A stretch of DNA of 64,000 bases from an uncultured Roseivirga sp. (GCA_947493005.1 CANLOY010000005.1:1-64000), one strand, 5' to 3'. Positions 48,329-57,906 are shown, numbered from the stretch's first letter. Notes: a model not told the origin generated them from the sequence alone. Made by a program: numbers and translations.

Positions 48329-49339
48329 TTAGCCAACGTGGGTCAATAATAGAGTAGCGAATTCTTTTGGCTGATCAATTGAAAGAACGAACTTGTTTGT
48401 AGTTTTTTTAAGTCCATAGAGGCCTATGACTTCTATTGGTTTTTTCAAAGTGAGCACCACATTACCATCACCAAAGGAACTAAGGTTTAGAAACTTCTCT
48501 TTTGATTCGTCACCCTCTCTTAATTCTATATTCTCTATTTGTTCATATGGAAGCTCAACTTTCCACCTTATGCCTGTTTTGAGAAAAATAGCATTTTCAC
48601 CTAATGAATTTGATCTATGATATATAGCGTTTCTATCTCCTAGAATAAAGAAAAGACTGTAGATGCTAATGCCAGTAAGAACCCAGGCAAGAGCTTCACT
48701 GTAAGAGGCGAGCCAGAAATGTAACACAAAAGTTTCTACAGGGAGTAAAAAAAAGATAAGAACAAAAATACTTTTGTACCCTGAAGTTTTGTAATTGGAG
48801 AATTCACCTGGTTGTAGCAATGTTGGTTTTTTCCACCCCGCAAAAGTGTAATAGAACAATGATACTTCAGTAGTGACAATGTTTGCTAGTCTTGAAGAAG
48901 CTCCTTTGCTTATTAATATTTCTTTTAAAACTTCTGGAAATGTGCTTAGACTATGGCCAGACTTAAGAACTGATTTTGATACTTTGCTGACTTTAATGAT
49001 TAGCAGGCCGATGATGACTAATTCTAAGGGAGCAAGTAAAAATTCTAAATAGGAGAGCGCGGTTTGGTGCTCTTTAGGAATAACCTGATAGGCTATAATC
49101 AGACATAGCACTGAGATGGGAACTACACTGAGCCTGGATATTGATGTTTTTCGAATGGCAAAGTAATAAGCCAATGGAATCAACACTACGATATCAAGAG
49201 AGCTTCCAATTGCAAGTATTCCTTTGTTTAGCTCAAAGCGATCAGATTGCATCAACCAGAAACTAATGCTCAAGATAAAAGCAGTAGCGATTAAAAAGAG
49301 TAAAAACCTAAGTGAGGAGGGCTTTATCTGGACAACCAT
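48329..49339 (-). CDS. Multi-helix membrane protein with PH-like tail
   Basis: A 336-residue inner-membrane protein with eight or so hydrophobic segments in the first 240 residues (RFLLFLIATAFILSISFWLM, VVLIPLAYYFAI and others), then a soluble C-terminal part (about 250-336; WKVELPYEQIENIELREGDE) that looks like a bacterial PH domain. I do not recognise the family. It is read toward the small lipoprotein genes after a 136-base gap that I cannot assign. Upstream, 88 bases separate it from the symporter on the same strand. Confidence 0.7.
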   Translation of the reverse strand: MVVQIKPSSLRFLLFLIATAFILSISFWLMQSDRFELNKGILAIGSSLDIVVLIPLAYYFAIRKTSISRLSVVPISVLCLIIAYQVIPKEHQTALSYLEFLLAPLELVIIGLLIIKVSKVSKSVLKSGHSLSTFPEVLKEILISKGASSRLANIVTTEVSLFYYTFAGWKKPTLLQPGEFSNYKTSGYKSIFVLIFFLLPVETFVLHFWLASYSEALAWVLTGISIYSLFFILGDRNAIYHRSNSLGENAIFLKTGIRWKVELPYEQIENIELREGDESKEKFLNLSSFGDGNVVLTLKKPIEVIGLYGLKKTTNKFVLSIDQPKEFATLLLTHVG

Positions 49340-49427
49340 ACTTCAACTTGTTTATAACAAAAGTATAGATTCTTACCCTTGACGAAGGAAGAGGAATGAT
49401 TATCGGTTTTTGACAAGTATTAAATGG

Positions 49428-50861
49428 TTATTTCTGTTGATCGCTTGTAGAAATGGCTAGTAAACCAAGAAATGTCAGAGCTCCATTGAGTGCCAGAACA
49501 AAGAAGCCAAACCAACCTCCCGCTGCTTGGTCGATAAAGTAGGAGGCTAAAGGAGCCATAATACAAATGAGCAGGACATATCGATCTCGGATATTTCTTT
49601 TCGTAAGTAGTCCAAATGAGAACAAACCAAGAAGAGGGCCATAGGTATAACCTGCAGCTTTGAAAATAGAGTTGATTACGCTGTCATCATTAATGGCATT
49701 GAAAATCAGAATGATAGTAAACAATAGTAGAGAGAATGCAATATGAACTCGAAGGCGAATTCCTTTTTTGTTTTTTTCTTCCCTTCTGTCAAACTCTAGA
49801 AAATCTACGCAAAAAGCAGTAGTGAGTGCAGTTAAGGCAGAGTCGGCACTTGAGTAAGCGGCTGCAATGATACCAAGTAAGAATACTACCCCTGCAAATG
49901 TACCTAAATGATTGAGCGCTAATAGTGGGTATAACCCATCGGTTCTGGCAGGAACTTGTATACCATTTTGTTCAGCATAGAAATATAAGAGAGCTCCAAG
50001 GCTGAGGAACAGGATGTTGGCAATAACAAGTATAATACTGAACCAAAAAATGTTTTTCTGAGCGTCTTTTAATGATTTACAAGTCAGGTTCTTTTGCATC
50101 ATATCCTGATCCAGACCCGTCATAACAATAGCGATAAGGGCACCTGTAATAAATTGCTTAGGAAAGAATTTGGGGTTTCCCCAATCTAAATAGAAGGTCT
50201 TGGAAAGTTCACTTGATTGGATTTGGCTGACAGTTTCAGAAAAACTCCATCCTAGTTCTTTAGTAATAATGTAAATGGTTACCGTTGCTGCAATCAACAA
50301 GAATGAAGTCTGAAGCGTGTCAGTCCATACAATGGTTTTGATTCCCCCTTGAAAAGTATAGATCCAGATTAGCAGTATAGTTACTGCAACAGAAACCCAG
50401 AAAGGGACACCAAAACTGTCAAATAAAGCAGTTTGAAGAACAATCGCTACGAGAAAAAGCCTGAATGCTGCTTGAATCGTTCGTGAGAGCAGAAAGAAAG
50501 CAGAACCTGTTTTGTAAGACCAGAAGCCAAAACGCTCATGCAGGTAGCCATAGATAGAAACCAGATTTAATCTATAGTATAAAGGCAGCAGTACTTTTGC
50601 AATAACGAAATAACCGAGTAGGTAGCCCAGTACCATTTGAAAGTAAGAGAAGAAGCTATTTCCAACTTCTCCGGGAACTGAAATAAAGGTAACCCCAGAT
50701 AGTGAAGCACCAATCATTCCGAAAGCCACCAGATACCATGGAGATTGTTTGTTAGCGGTAAAAAAGGTGCTTGTGGTGGCTCCTTTAGAAGTTAAACGAG
50801 CTACAACTACTAATAACGCAAAGTATCCGGCTATCAAACCGATCACCAAACCTGGGTTCAT
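49428..50861 (-). CDS. Sodium:solute symporter (SSS family)
   Basis: A 477-residue symporter with 12 to 13 helices of the LeuT fold. It begins PGLVIGLIAGYFALLVVVARL and includes GMIGASLSGVTFISVPGEVG (substrate-site helix) and AAYSSADSALTALTTAFCVD (Na+ site). Substrates in the SSS family include sugars, sialic acid, proline and pantothenate; none can be chosen here. It is divergent from the K+ channel gene, with 82 bases between the starts. Confidence 0.92.
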   Translation of the reverse strand: MNPGLVIGLIAGYFALLVVVARLTSKGATTSTFFTANKQSPWYLVAFGMIGASLSGVTFISVPGEVGNSFFSYFQMVLGYLLGYFVIAKVLLPLYYRLNLVSIYGYLHERFGFWSYKTGSAFFLLSRTIQAAFRLFLVAIVLQTALFDSFGVPFWVSVAVTILLIWIYTFQGGIKTIVWTDTLQTSFLLIAATVTIYIITKELGWSFSETVSQIQSSELSKTFYLDWGNPKFFPKQFITGALIAIVMTGLDQDMMQKNLTCKSLKDAQKNIFWFSIILVIANILFLSLGALLYFYAEQNGIQVPARTDGLYPLLALNHLGTFAGVVFLLGIIAAAYSSADSALTALTTAFCVDFLEFDRREEKNKKGIRLRVHIAFSLLLFTIILIFNAINDDSVINSIFKAAGYTYGPLLGLFSFGLLTKRNIRDRYVLLICIMAPLASYFIDQAAGGWFGFFVLALNGALTFLGLLAISTSDQQK

Positions 50862-50943
50862 GAAATATCAGCTTTTGCTTAACTTTCAATATCATTGAAT
50901 TTTTGAGAGCTACCAAAGCCTCATAAAGTTTTATCTTTCCAAA

Positions 50944-51726
50944 ATGGGTAAATCAACCAAACAGAAAATACTTAAAACACTTGATAAAGCTGAATCGGAA
51001 GATGCCTTGAGCAAAGGGTTTGATAAGTTTATCATGGCACTGATTCTTTTAAACGTGGTTGCCGTGATTCTGGAAACTGTAGATTCAATACACAATGACT
51101 ATGAATTGGCATTTGAATACTTTGAAATTGGGTCGGTTGTAGTTTTTAGTATCGAATACCTTATAAGGCTTTGGGCATGCACGGCTTTAGAAAAATATAA
51201 GCACCCTATTTGGGGAAGGCTCAAATACATGGTTTCGGTAGAAGCTATTATTGACCTTCTGGCAATAGTACCGTTCTATTTGCCATTCCTGATCAACCAT
51301 GCAGATGGACGTATTGTACGAGTTTTAAGGCTATTTAGGCTATTTAGAATTTTTAAACTAGGACGATATTCATTGGCTTTCGGTTTGATTACAACAGTGA
51401 TTAAGAAAAGAAGAGAGGAATTGCTCGTAACATTGACTCTTCTGATTATCATGCTGGTGTTTGCTTCTACACTAATGTATTACATAGAATATGAACCGGA
51501 TAAGGAAGGTTTTCAGAGCATTCCAGAAACCATGTGGTGGGGGGTTGCTACTTTGACTACAGTTGGATACGGAGATGTTTACCCTGTTACTGCTTTGGGT
51601 AAACTTTTAGGTGCAGTAATAGCAATATTAGGTGTAGGTTTGTTTGCATTACCTGCGGGTATTATTGCCGGTGGTTTTGAATCAGAACTGAGCAGTAGAA
51701 AGAAAAAGGACAGAAAGGAAGAGTAG
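50944..51726 (+). CDS. Voltage-gated K+ channel, six-helix ion transporter
   Basis: A 260-residue ion channel subunit that forms tetramers in the inner membrane. S1 to S4 precede the pore; S4 carries regular arginines (RIVRVLRLFRLFRIFK, about 121-136). The selectivity filter is TTVGYGD at 205-211. It lacks a C-terminal regulatory domain and has a charged tail (SRKKKDRKEE). It is the first gene of the plus-strand half of the polyamine/PspA island; its TAG shares its last base with the GTG start of the next gene. Confidence 0.95.
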   Translation: MGKSTKQKILKTLDKAESEDALSKGFDKFIMALILLNVVAVILETVDSIHNDYELAFEYFEIGSVVVFSIEYLIRLWACTALEKYKHPIWGRLKYMVSVEAIIDLLAIVPFYLPFLINHADGRIVRVLRLFRLFRIFKLGRYSLAFGLITTVIKKRREELLVTLTLLIIMLVFASTLMYYIEYEPDKEGFQSIPETMWWGVATLTTVGYGDVYPVTALGKLLGAVIAILGVGLFALPAGIIAGGFESELSSRKKKDRKEE

Positions 51727-53171
51727 TGGTAAATATTCTGAAAGGAAACGTATTGCTAATAGGCGCCCTGCTTGTGGGGTATTGTCTGGCCTACCCTATA
51801 AAGCTGGCACAATACTTTTTTGAAAAACCTGCGATAGATCATTCTTTATATCTTCTTCTGTTTTTTGTTTCCTTTTATCTTACCAATAAGTTTTGGAGTA
51901 GAACTAAGGCACTCAAGTATTTTGCATTTGTTCTCTTGTTGTTACCTCTGGCTTGGTTCAAATTTGATTACTGGGCTTATTCTCAATTGTCTTCTCCGCA
52001 GTTTATTACCTATGCTTCAATTATGGTATTGGGTATATCTGCCAGATCATTACTTAAATATCCGATCAGTTCTAGCACTCCTGATTGGACAAAGCTGATC
52101 GCAATACCTTTTATGGTAGTAGGCTTTGTGCTCAGTTTTTGGTCAAAACAGCACAATCTTAGTATATTTTTAGTGCTGTATTTTGCTCTGGGTCTTGTTG
52201 CTTTTTTTTGGAGAGAGCAGAAAGTACTATCAGTTCTGGGGGTTTCTTTAGCAGCGATTTTCGTGGTATCAACAAGTTTTTATGAAGCACCTAAATTCTT
52301 TGATAGCCAGTCAAGGTATGATGATAAGGTGGTTTTATCTGTGGAGACAGATCTTCAGAAAATTGATGTAACGGAGTGGAAGGGCAATCATTGGTTTTAT
52401 ACTGATGGCATCAATCAATTTAGTTCAATAGATTACTGGCTGTTTTATGAACCATTTACTTATCCTGTACTTGAATTGGCCGATAAAAAGGAAAGAGTGC
52501 TGATCATTGGGGGAGAGAATGGAATGTTGATGCATGAATTGGAAAGGGCAAAAATCAGAGAGGTTGATATAATTCCGGTGGATATTGAGTATTATAAACT
52601 GGCTCAAAATGAGACACTCTTTAGGCAGTATAATTGGAAAAGAGGAGGAATAGACATTCACTTGAAGGAAACAGAAGTCTTTAATTTCCTGTCTTCTGTA
52701 AAGCAAAAGTATGACCTGGTTTTTATAGATGTTGCCGATCCTATTGATTTAGAGAGAAATCAATATTACACCATAGAGTTTTATGAACAGGTGGAGAAAA
52801 GTCTGAATCAGAATGGTTTTATGATTACTCAATCTGGAAGTCCCTACTTTGCAACAGATGCTTTTGAAATAGTGCAAAGAACGATTCAATCAGCAGGTTT
52901 TAACACGTTTGTTTATCACAATCAGGTATTAACATTGGGGGAGTGGTCGTGGACCATAGGCGCTAAAGGAACAACTAAAGCAATGCTTAAAGAACAGCTT
53001 ATGGGTAGTGAGTTTTCCAATTATCGTACAAAATGGTTAAATAATGATGCCATGAGAATGATGATGAGTTTCGGGAAAGCGACCAGAGTTGTTTCGAACA
53101 ATGAAGTTAATACTATGAGTAATCCGATTTTGTATAAATATTACCTGAATGGAAACTACACGCTTCGATAG
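51726..53171 (+). CDS. Membrane-anchored spermidine synthase homologue, altered motif
   Basis: A 481-residue protein. Residues 1-190 form about seven membrane helices, and about 195-481 are a spermidine-synthase-like Rossmann domain. It parallels SpeE at 55862 through the C-terminal segments (QVLTLGEWSWTIGAKG; NPILYKYYLNGNY). However, the SAM/dcSAM-binding motif, GGGDGG in SpeE, is GGENGM here (262-267), and the following acidic strand reads VDIEYY instead of LVDLDP. Transferase activity is therefore doubtful; a regulatory or altered-substrate role is possible. GTG start overlaps the channel stop by one base. Confidence 0.85.
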   Translation: MVNILKGNVLLIGALLVGYCLAYPIKLAQYFFEKPAIDHSLYLLLFFVSFYLTNKFWSRTKALKYFAFVLLLLPLAWFKFDYWAYSQLSSPQFITYASIMVLGISARSLLKYPISSSTPDWTKLIAIPFMVVGFVLSFWSKQHNLSIFLVLYFALGLVAFFWREQKVLSVLGVSLAAIFVVSTSFYEAPKFFDSQSRYDDKVVLSVETDLQKIDVTEWKGNHWFYTDGINQFSSIDYWLFYEPFTYPVLELADKKERVLIIGGENGMLMHELERAKIREVDIIPVDIEYYKLAQNETLFRQYNWKRGGIDIHLKETEVFNFLSSVKQKYDLVFIDVADPIDLERNQYYTIEFYEQVEKSLNQNGFMITQSGSPYFATDAFEIVQRTIQSAGFNTFVYHNQVLTLGEWSWTIGAKGTTKAMLKEQLMGSEFSNYRTKWLNNDAMRMMMSFGKATRVVSNNEVNTMSNPILYKYYLNGNYTLR

Positions 53172-53226
53172 TAAAAAAATCAACGATGCTCTTAAAACTT
53201 TGTGAAGCTCTGTGGTACAATAAAGG

Positions 53227-54738
53227 ATGAAGAGAAGAAAATTTTTACGTCTATCCTCATTGGCAACTTTGCCGGTAATTCTTCAATCTTGTGATTGGAG
53301 CAGTGACGGTACTGAGTTTCCAATTACGGTTCATACGGATATTCATACTGGACATCTGATTTTTAAAAGTCAAAGCTTTCCCAAGGAGAAAAGCCCAAGA
53401 GTAAACACTTTGATTGTTGGTGGTGGAATAGCCGGGTTAAGTGCTGCAAATTATCTAAAAGGAGACGATTTTTTACTTTGTGAATTATCAGACTCTTTAG
53501 GAGGTACATCTTCTTCTGTATCATACAACGGAATCAGTTTTGCTCAAGGAGCACACTATGATTTGGCTTATCCATCTTATTACGGAGATGATGTGTTGGG
53601 AATGATGGATGATTTGGGAATAATTGAATTTCAGGAATGGAAGAAGAGCTGGTCTTTCAAGGATAAGAAATATATAATTCCTCATGCGAGAAAAAACAGG
53701 TGTTTCGAAAATGGAAAGTTCAGGTCTGATGTTCTGGTAGATGGTGAGCTTAAGGAGCGATTTCAGTACCTGTTGGGTTCATATAAAGGACAGATGCCTA
53801 TGCCAACTCCTTTGATCAAAGAAGAGCATCGAAGTCTCAATTCAGTTACATTCTATGACTTTTTAAATAGCAAATTAGAACTTACACCTGAGTTCAAAAG
53901 AGGTTTGGATTATCATATGCTAGATGATTGGGGAGGAACTAGTGAACAGGTTTCAGCACTGTCTGGTATCCATTATTTCACCTGCCGTCCTTATGATGCC
54001 CAAGTTGTGGACCTTTTTTCCCCACCAGATGGGAATGGTTATTTTATTAAGAAGCTTTCAAGTGGACTACCTGATGAGCAATTGAAAACAAGGCATCTGG
54101 TAAAGTCTGTTGAGAAAACAACAAAGGGTTTTTCAACCGAAATTATTGATGTAGAAAACCAAATTGTTAAAGAGGTTGATTCTGACAGGGTGATTTATGC
54201 GGGGCAAAAGCATGCCCTTAAATACATTATGCCAGAGCAATATGATTTCTTTAAGTCTAATACTTATGCTCCCTGGCTGGTAGTTAATTTTATTGTGAAG
54301 AATGAAATTCCAAAGAAAGGCTATTGGCAAAATGAAATGCTGATGGAAGATCAGACTTTTATGGGCTTTGTTGATTCGGATATGCAAAACGCTGAGCACC
54401 CAAATCATAGGGTATTAACTGCTTATTATTGCTTATCTCCTGAATCTCGAAATGACCTTAAAAATGTTGAAGCCAACCGTGAGGTGATTGTTGAAAAAAC
54501 ACTGGGTTATCTCAATCAATACTTTGAGTCATCTATTGAGAGTCTAATCGAACAGGTGTTTATAAAGGTTATAGGGCATGCCATGCCAATACCAAAACCA
54601 GGGTACCTTTTTAATGACAAGAATAATGGTAGACTTTTCGAGAATATGACTTTTGCTGGAGTTGATAATGCCAGATTACCCCTTCTTTTTGAAGCTATAG
54701 ACTCTGGAATTCAGGCGGCAAAACTATTAGGTAAATAG
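53227..54738 (+). CDS. Tat-exported FAD-dependent amine-oxidase-like lipoprotein
   Basis: A 503-residue flavoprotein. The N-terminus MKRRKFLRLSSL has a twin-arginine motif and a lipobox (VILQSC, C22), so it is folded in the cytoplasm, exported and lipid-anchored. The FAD-binding motif is VGGGIAGLSAANYL at 64-77, followed by an acidic end (CELSDSLGGTSSS). The C-terminus FAGVDNARLPLLFEA matches the second FAD contact of NAD(P)/FAD amine-oxidase-like proteins. Polyamines are a plausible substrate because spermidine synthase homologues are on both sides. The gap to the upstream gene is 55 bases. Confidence 0.88.
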   Translation: MKRRKFLRLSSLATLPVILQSCDWSSDGTEFPITVHTDIHTGHLIFKSQSFPKEKSPRVNTLIVGGGIAGLSAANYLKGDDFLLCELSDSLGGTSSSVSYNGISFAQGAHYDLAYPSYYGDDVLGMMDDLGIIEFQEWKKSWSFKDKKYIIPHARKNRCFENGKFRSDVLVDGELKERFQYLLGSYKGQMPMPTPLIKEEHRSLNSVTFYDFLNSKLELTPEFKRGLDYHMLDDWGGTSEQVSALSGIHYFTCRPYDAQVVDLFSPPDGNGYFIKKLSSGLPDEQLKTRHLVKSVEKTTKGFSTEIIDVENQIVKEVDSDRVIYAGQKHALKYIMPEQYDFFKSNTYAPWLVVNFIVKNEIPKKGYWQNEMLMEDQTFMGFVDSDMQNAEHPNHRVLTAYYCLSPESRNDLKNVEANREVIVEKTLGYLNQYFESSIESLIEQVFIKVIGHAMPIPKPGYLFNDKNNGRLFENMTFAGVDNARLPLLFEAIDSGIQAAKLLGK

Positions 54739-54830
54739 TTAGTTTAAGCGGGCTTATTCTATGACAAAAAAGTGGTGAGAAATATTGGTTGTTGCTATCT
54801 TGAATTCATAACTACAACAAGAACCTCAAT

Positions 54831-55859
54831 ATGTATTTTAGTGCAAGACTGTCCATAGACCCATCTCAACTTACCAAGATAGAGCGAGTAGAACCAGATC
54901 AGGTTTTTGGAAAACTGCTACACTTTCTAACCTCCGGGGCAACTTCAAAGAAAATAGAGCATGAAACCTTCACAGCAGTTTCAGTATTGCAGCAACTCAA
55001 TCGTCTTTTCTGGGAAATAGATATCAATAATATTATTCGGCTTTCACATGATGACATTGATATTTACTATGATAAAGAAGGAAAGAAAGATGACCTAAAA
55101 GATGCATTGGACAATTATGAGTTGACCATTAATGATGCCATGTCGCACCATTTTCAAACGCTCCAGTTGGTTTTAGAACATGATGATAGGAATTTCATTT
55201 ACTTAATCGAAATTGATATTAATAGAACCCATGCAGTGGGAGCTTACCCGATAGAAATCAAGATCAATGCTTTGATGAAGGAGTTCAGGATGAAAGAGGG
55301 TGAAAATGAGGAGAGTGTCAGAGCTAAGATGAAAACACGTTTTGCGGGGCAGGATGTACTCGATCAGTTTATTCAGGAACAATACCTTTCTTTTGAAACT
55401 TTTGTCAATGATTTAGGGCTCCGAGTAAGAAAGCATATCAGAATAGATGATGTAAAAATTAAAATGGATAAGAGGGTAGTTATGCCCAAGTCTAAAGACC
55501 GAAGACCTGTTTCTAAAGGCAGGAGAAAGAATCCAACGAGAGAATATGACCCTGTGTTTGATGGGTACTATGGTTTTGGGGATATTCTACTTTACAGTTT
55601 TCTTTGGTCAGAGCTCCTTCATGATCATCACATGCATGTGAGTGATGTGACCATGATTGGAGAAGGTGCGGATGTATTAGGTTCGATTGGAGCTGAAGGC
55701 ATAGATGCGAGTGATGCCGATCTGTTCAATGCAGATATGGACTTTGATTCAGTTGATAATGGACTGGGAGAAGTTGATGCGTTTGATTCCGTGTCCGATG
55801 CCGGATCAGACAGTTGGTTTGATTTTGGTGATATGGATTTCGGAGATTTTGACGTGTAA
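54831..55859 (+). CDS. Acidic-tailed protein of unknown family
   Basis: A 342-residue cytoplasmic protein with no signal peptide or membrane segment. Residues 1-215 look alpha/beta (IRLSHDDIDIYYDKEGKKDD; HDDRNFIYLIEIDINRTHA), with a basic stretch at about 218-238 (KSKDRRPVSKGRRKNPTREY). A hydrophobic piece YYGFGDILLYSFLWSELLHD follows, and the tail (about 275-342) is Asp/Gly/Phe-rich, ending FDFGDMDFGDFDV. I do not recognise the family. It is the last plus-strand gene of the island and faces the speE gene with three bases between stops. Confidence 0.72.
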   Translation: MYFSARLSIDPSQLTKIERVEPDQVFGKLLHFLTSGATSKKIEHETFTAVSVLQQLNRLFWEIDINNIIRLSHDDIDIYYDKEGKKDDLKDALDNYELTINDAMSHHFQTLQLVLEHDDRNFIYLIEIDINRTHAVGAYPIEIKINALMKEFRMKEGENEESVRAKMKTRFAGQDVLDQFIQEQYLSFETFVNDLGLRVRKHIRIDDVKIKMDKRVVMPKSKDRRPVSKGRRKNPTREYDPVFDGYYGFGDILLYSFLWSELLHDHHMHVSDVTMIGEGADVLGSIGAEGIDASDADLFNADMDFDSVDNGLGEVDAFDSVSDAGSDSWFDFGDMDFGDFDV

Positions 55860-55861
55860 TC

Positions 55862-57400
55862 TCAGTATAAATCCCATTTCCCTTTAAGGTAGTACTTGTA
55901 GAGTACAGGGTTGTGAATACGGTTAATTTCTACAGGTTTATCGTCATCCGGAAAAACCTTTTTACCAAAAGAAGTCATCAAGGTCATAGCCTCTGTATTG
56001 ATCCATTCAGTTGAGATTCCATCAAAAGGCAAGGACTGAAGTGCTTGTTTTACTTCTTCCTTGTGTCCTCCTTTTACACCCAAAACCCAGCCCCATTCTC
56101 CGAGAGTGACCACCTGATTATGCAATGGTACAGTAGTGAATCCTGCTTCTGTAATGGTTTGATCAATGCAATTGAATGCTCTGGCAGCATAGTAAGGAGA
56201 ACCTGCTTGAGTAGTGATTACTCCATTAGGCCTCAAATGATTGTAGCAAAGCTGATAAAACTCATAAGAATACAATCGACCCAATTCAATGGTTTTAGGG
56301 TCTGGTAAGTCAATAATCACTGCATCGTAATACTCATTATTTGATTCCAGCCAGGTATATCCGTCAGCATTAACAATTTCAACTTTGGGATTGTTCAACG
56401 CATTTTGGTTCATTTGAACTAACCAATCCTGACTTTTTCCCAATTCAGTCATTCTTGGGTCTAAATCAACCAAAGTGATTTTTTCTACTGATGGATATTT
56501 GAGAATTTCTCTTACGGCACCTCCATCACCTCCACCCATTACCAGTACCTGCTTTGGCTCTTTAAGTAAGCCCATAACGGGGTGTACTAAAGGCTCATGG
56601 TACATCACTTCATCGATAGAACTTAACTGCTGATTGCCATTGATGAAAAGCCAGTAGGCCTCCTTAGATTGAGTGATTACAATTCGCTGATATTTTGTTT
56701 GCTCCGAGAAGATAACGCGATCCTTGTATCTCAGTTCCTCACCAAAATCGATTATACGTTTTGCCCAAATGGCTCCGGTACCAATTACTATGATAACCCC
56801 AGCTATCATAACAATTAAGCGTTTTCGATACCTAGGACTGATTGATTTCCACAGGATATAGATTAACAGACAGGCAACAAGGAAATTGATAGTACCAAGA
56901 ATAAAAGGCGTATAAGTTAACCCTAAATAGGGCAAGCCGATAAAAGCAAAAAACACACCACCAAGAAGACTGCCATAGTAGTCTTTTTCCATTACAGAAG
57001 ATACGTTGATCTTTAGTTCTTCATGCTCATTGTTTAGTCTCATTACGATTGGAATTTCCATACCAATCAACAGCCCAACAAGGATACTGAGTCCGTAAAT
57101 GATTATGGTATTGTCTCCGTAGTAGGCTGAGGTTAAATAGGTAATAACAGAAACAAAAGCGGTAAGTAGAGAAAGTGTAAATTCAATATAGATAAAACGC
57201 TGGAGAAGATCCCCAGATATATAGCGACTGATTCTGCTCCCCAGTCCCATCGAAAACAGCATGATTGAAACAATCATGGTCCACTGAAATACAGAATCAC
57301 CTAAGAAGTATGTAGCAAGAGTGGATAAAACATACTCCGCCACTATGCCTGAAAGGCCTGTGGCAAAAAGAGCTAGCTTGAGTATGTTGGATTTTGACAT
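55862..57400 (-). CDS. speE: Membrane-anchored polyamine aminopropyltransferase (SpeE type)
   Basis: A 512-residue protein with about seven membrane helices (1-215) fused to a spermidine synthase domain. The decarboxylated-SAM loop is GGGDGG at 289-294, then LVDLDPRMTELG (acidic ribose contact) and VIIDLPDPKTIELG (the DxxDP active-site segment). It should transfer aminopropyl groups to putrescine or another amine. N-terminal fusions of this kind occur in several bacterial phyla. It is the last gene of the minus-strand half, with two bases to the DUF559 gene that precedes it. Confidence 0.92.
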   Translation of the reverse strand: MSKSNILKLALFATGLSGIVAEYVLSTLATYFLGDSVFQWTMIVSIMLFSMGLGSRISRYISGDLLQRFIYIEFTLSLLTAFVSVITYLTSAYYGDNTIIIYGLSILVGLLIGMEIPIVMRLNNEHEELKINVSSVMEKDYYGSLLGGVFFAFIGLPYLGLTYTPFILGTINFLVACLLIYILWKSISPRYRKRLIVMIAGVIIVIGTGAIWAKRIIDFGEELRYKDRVIFSEQTKYQRIVITQSKEAYWLFINGNQQLSSIDEVMYHEPLVHPVMGLLKEPKQVLVMGGGDGGAVREILKYPSVEKITLVDLDPRMTELGKSQDWLVQMNQNALNNPKVEIVNADGYTWLESNNEYYDAVIIDLPDPKTIELGRLYSYEFYQLCYNHLRPNGVITTQAGSPYYAARAFNCIDQTITEAGFTTVPLHNQVVTLGEWGWVLGVKGGHKEEVKQALQSLPFDGISTEWINTEAMTLMTSFGKKVFPDDDKPVEINRIHNPVLYKYYLKGKWDLY

Positions 57401-57402
57401 TC

Positions 57403-57855
57403 TTATTCTAATCTACCAGGCAATGATTTACCATGATTCGCTTGTTCAAAATTTTTGATCCAATCATGAATAATATGGTAACCTATGTTCGGATCATGTT
57501 TAATGTCTTCATCTCGGATTCGTATAAATTGAACGCCTAAATGCTCGAGTTTTTGTTGTCTTGCCAAATCCGCTTCTTGCGCTTCTGGGGTATCATGACT
57601 AATCCCATCTACTTCTATTGCCAGCATTAAGTCTTTGCTATAAAAATCGACTATGTATTGATCAATAGGTCTTTGACGATTAAATGTATAGCCGAGCATT
57701 TGTTTACCTTTCAGAAACTTCCATACCATTGCTTCGGCAATAGTCATAGTTTTTCTGAGTTCTTTCGCTCTTTCTTTAAGAATTGGATTATATGGAATGA
57801 TTTTGCGTTTCAATGACCCACCCCTAACCCCTCCGAGGAGGGGAGATTTGTACAT
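57403..57855 (-). CDS. DUF559/Vsr-like endonuclease-fold protein
   Basis: A 150-residue small nuclease-fold protein of the DUF559 group related to very-short-patch repair endonucleases. Motifs are TIAEAMVWKFLKGKQMLGY, QRPIDQYIVDFYSKDLMLAIEVDG (the catalytic D-(x)n-E core), and the end GVQFIRIRDEDI. The ATG at 57855 is preferred over the TTG at 57885. Its first 13 codons (MYKSPLLGGVRGG) are encoded by an inverted repeat, which is unusual for a conserved gene. It interrupts the run from speE to DUF350 and looks like a passenger. Confidence 0.85.
   Translation of the reverse strand: MYKSPLLGGVRGGSLKRKIIPYNPILKERAKELRKTMTIAEAMVWKFLKGKQMLGYTFNRQRPIDQYIVDFYSKDLMLAIEVDGISHDTPEAQEADLARQQKLEHLGVQFIRIRDEDIKHDPNIGYHIIHDWIKNFEQANHGKSLPGRLE
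57815..57853. repeat. Inverted repeat, left arm, at DUF559 start
   Basis: GACCCACCCCTAACCCCTCC followed by GAGGAGGGGAGATTTGTAC. It is the partner of the arm at 57907-57942 in opposite orientation, with 53 bases between. Each arm has its own small CCTCC/GGAGG hairpin. This C-rich sequence is known from many Bacteroidota genomes as a dispersed repeat. Confidence 0.8.
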
Positions 57856-57906
57856 TTGAAGTAGTTTAGTTGTTTCATAAAACAATATGGTACGAATAAC
57901 TGACTA

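Noticed and set aside
57403-57885. Longer DUF559 start at TTG 57885
   Set aside because: It adds 10 residues lacking similarity; the ATG at 57855 is closer to the conserved part, and a start further in is also possible.
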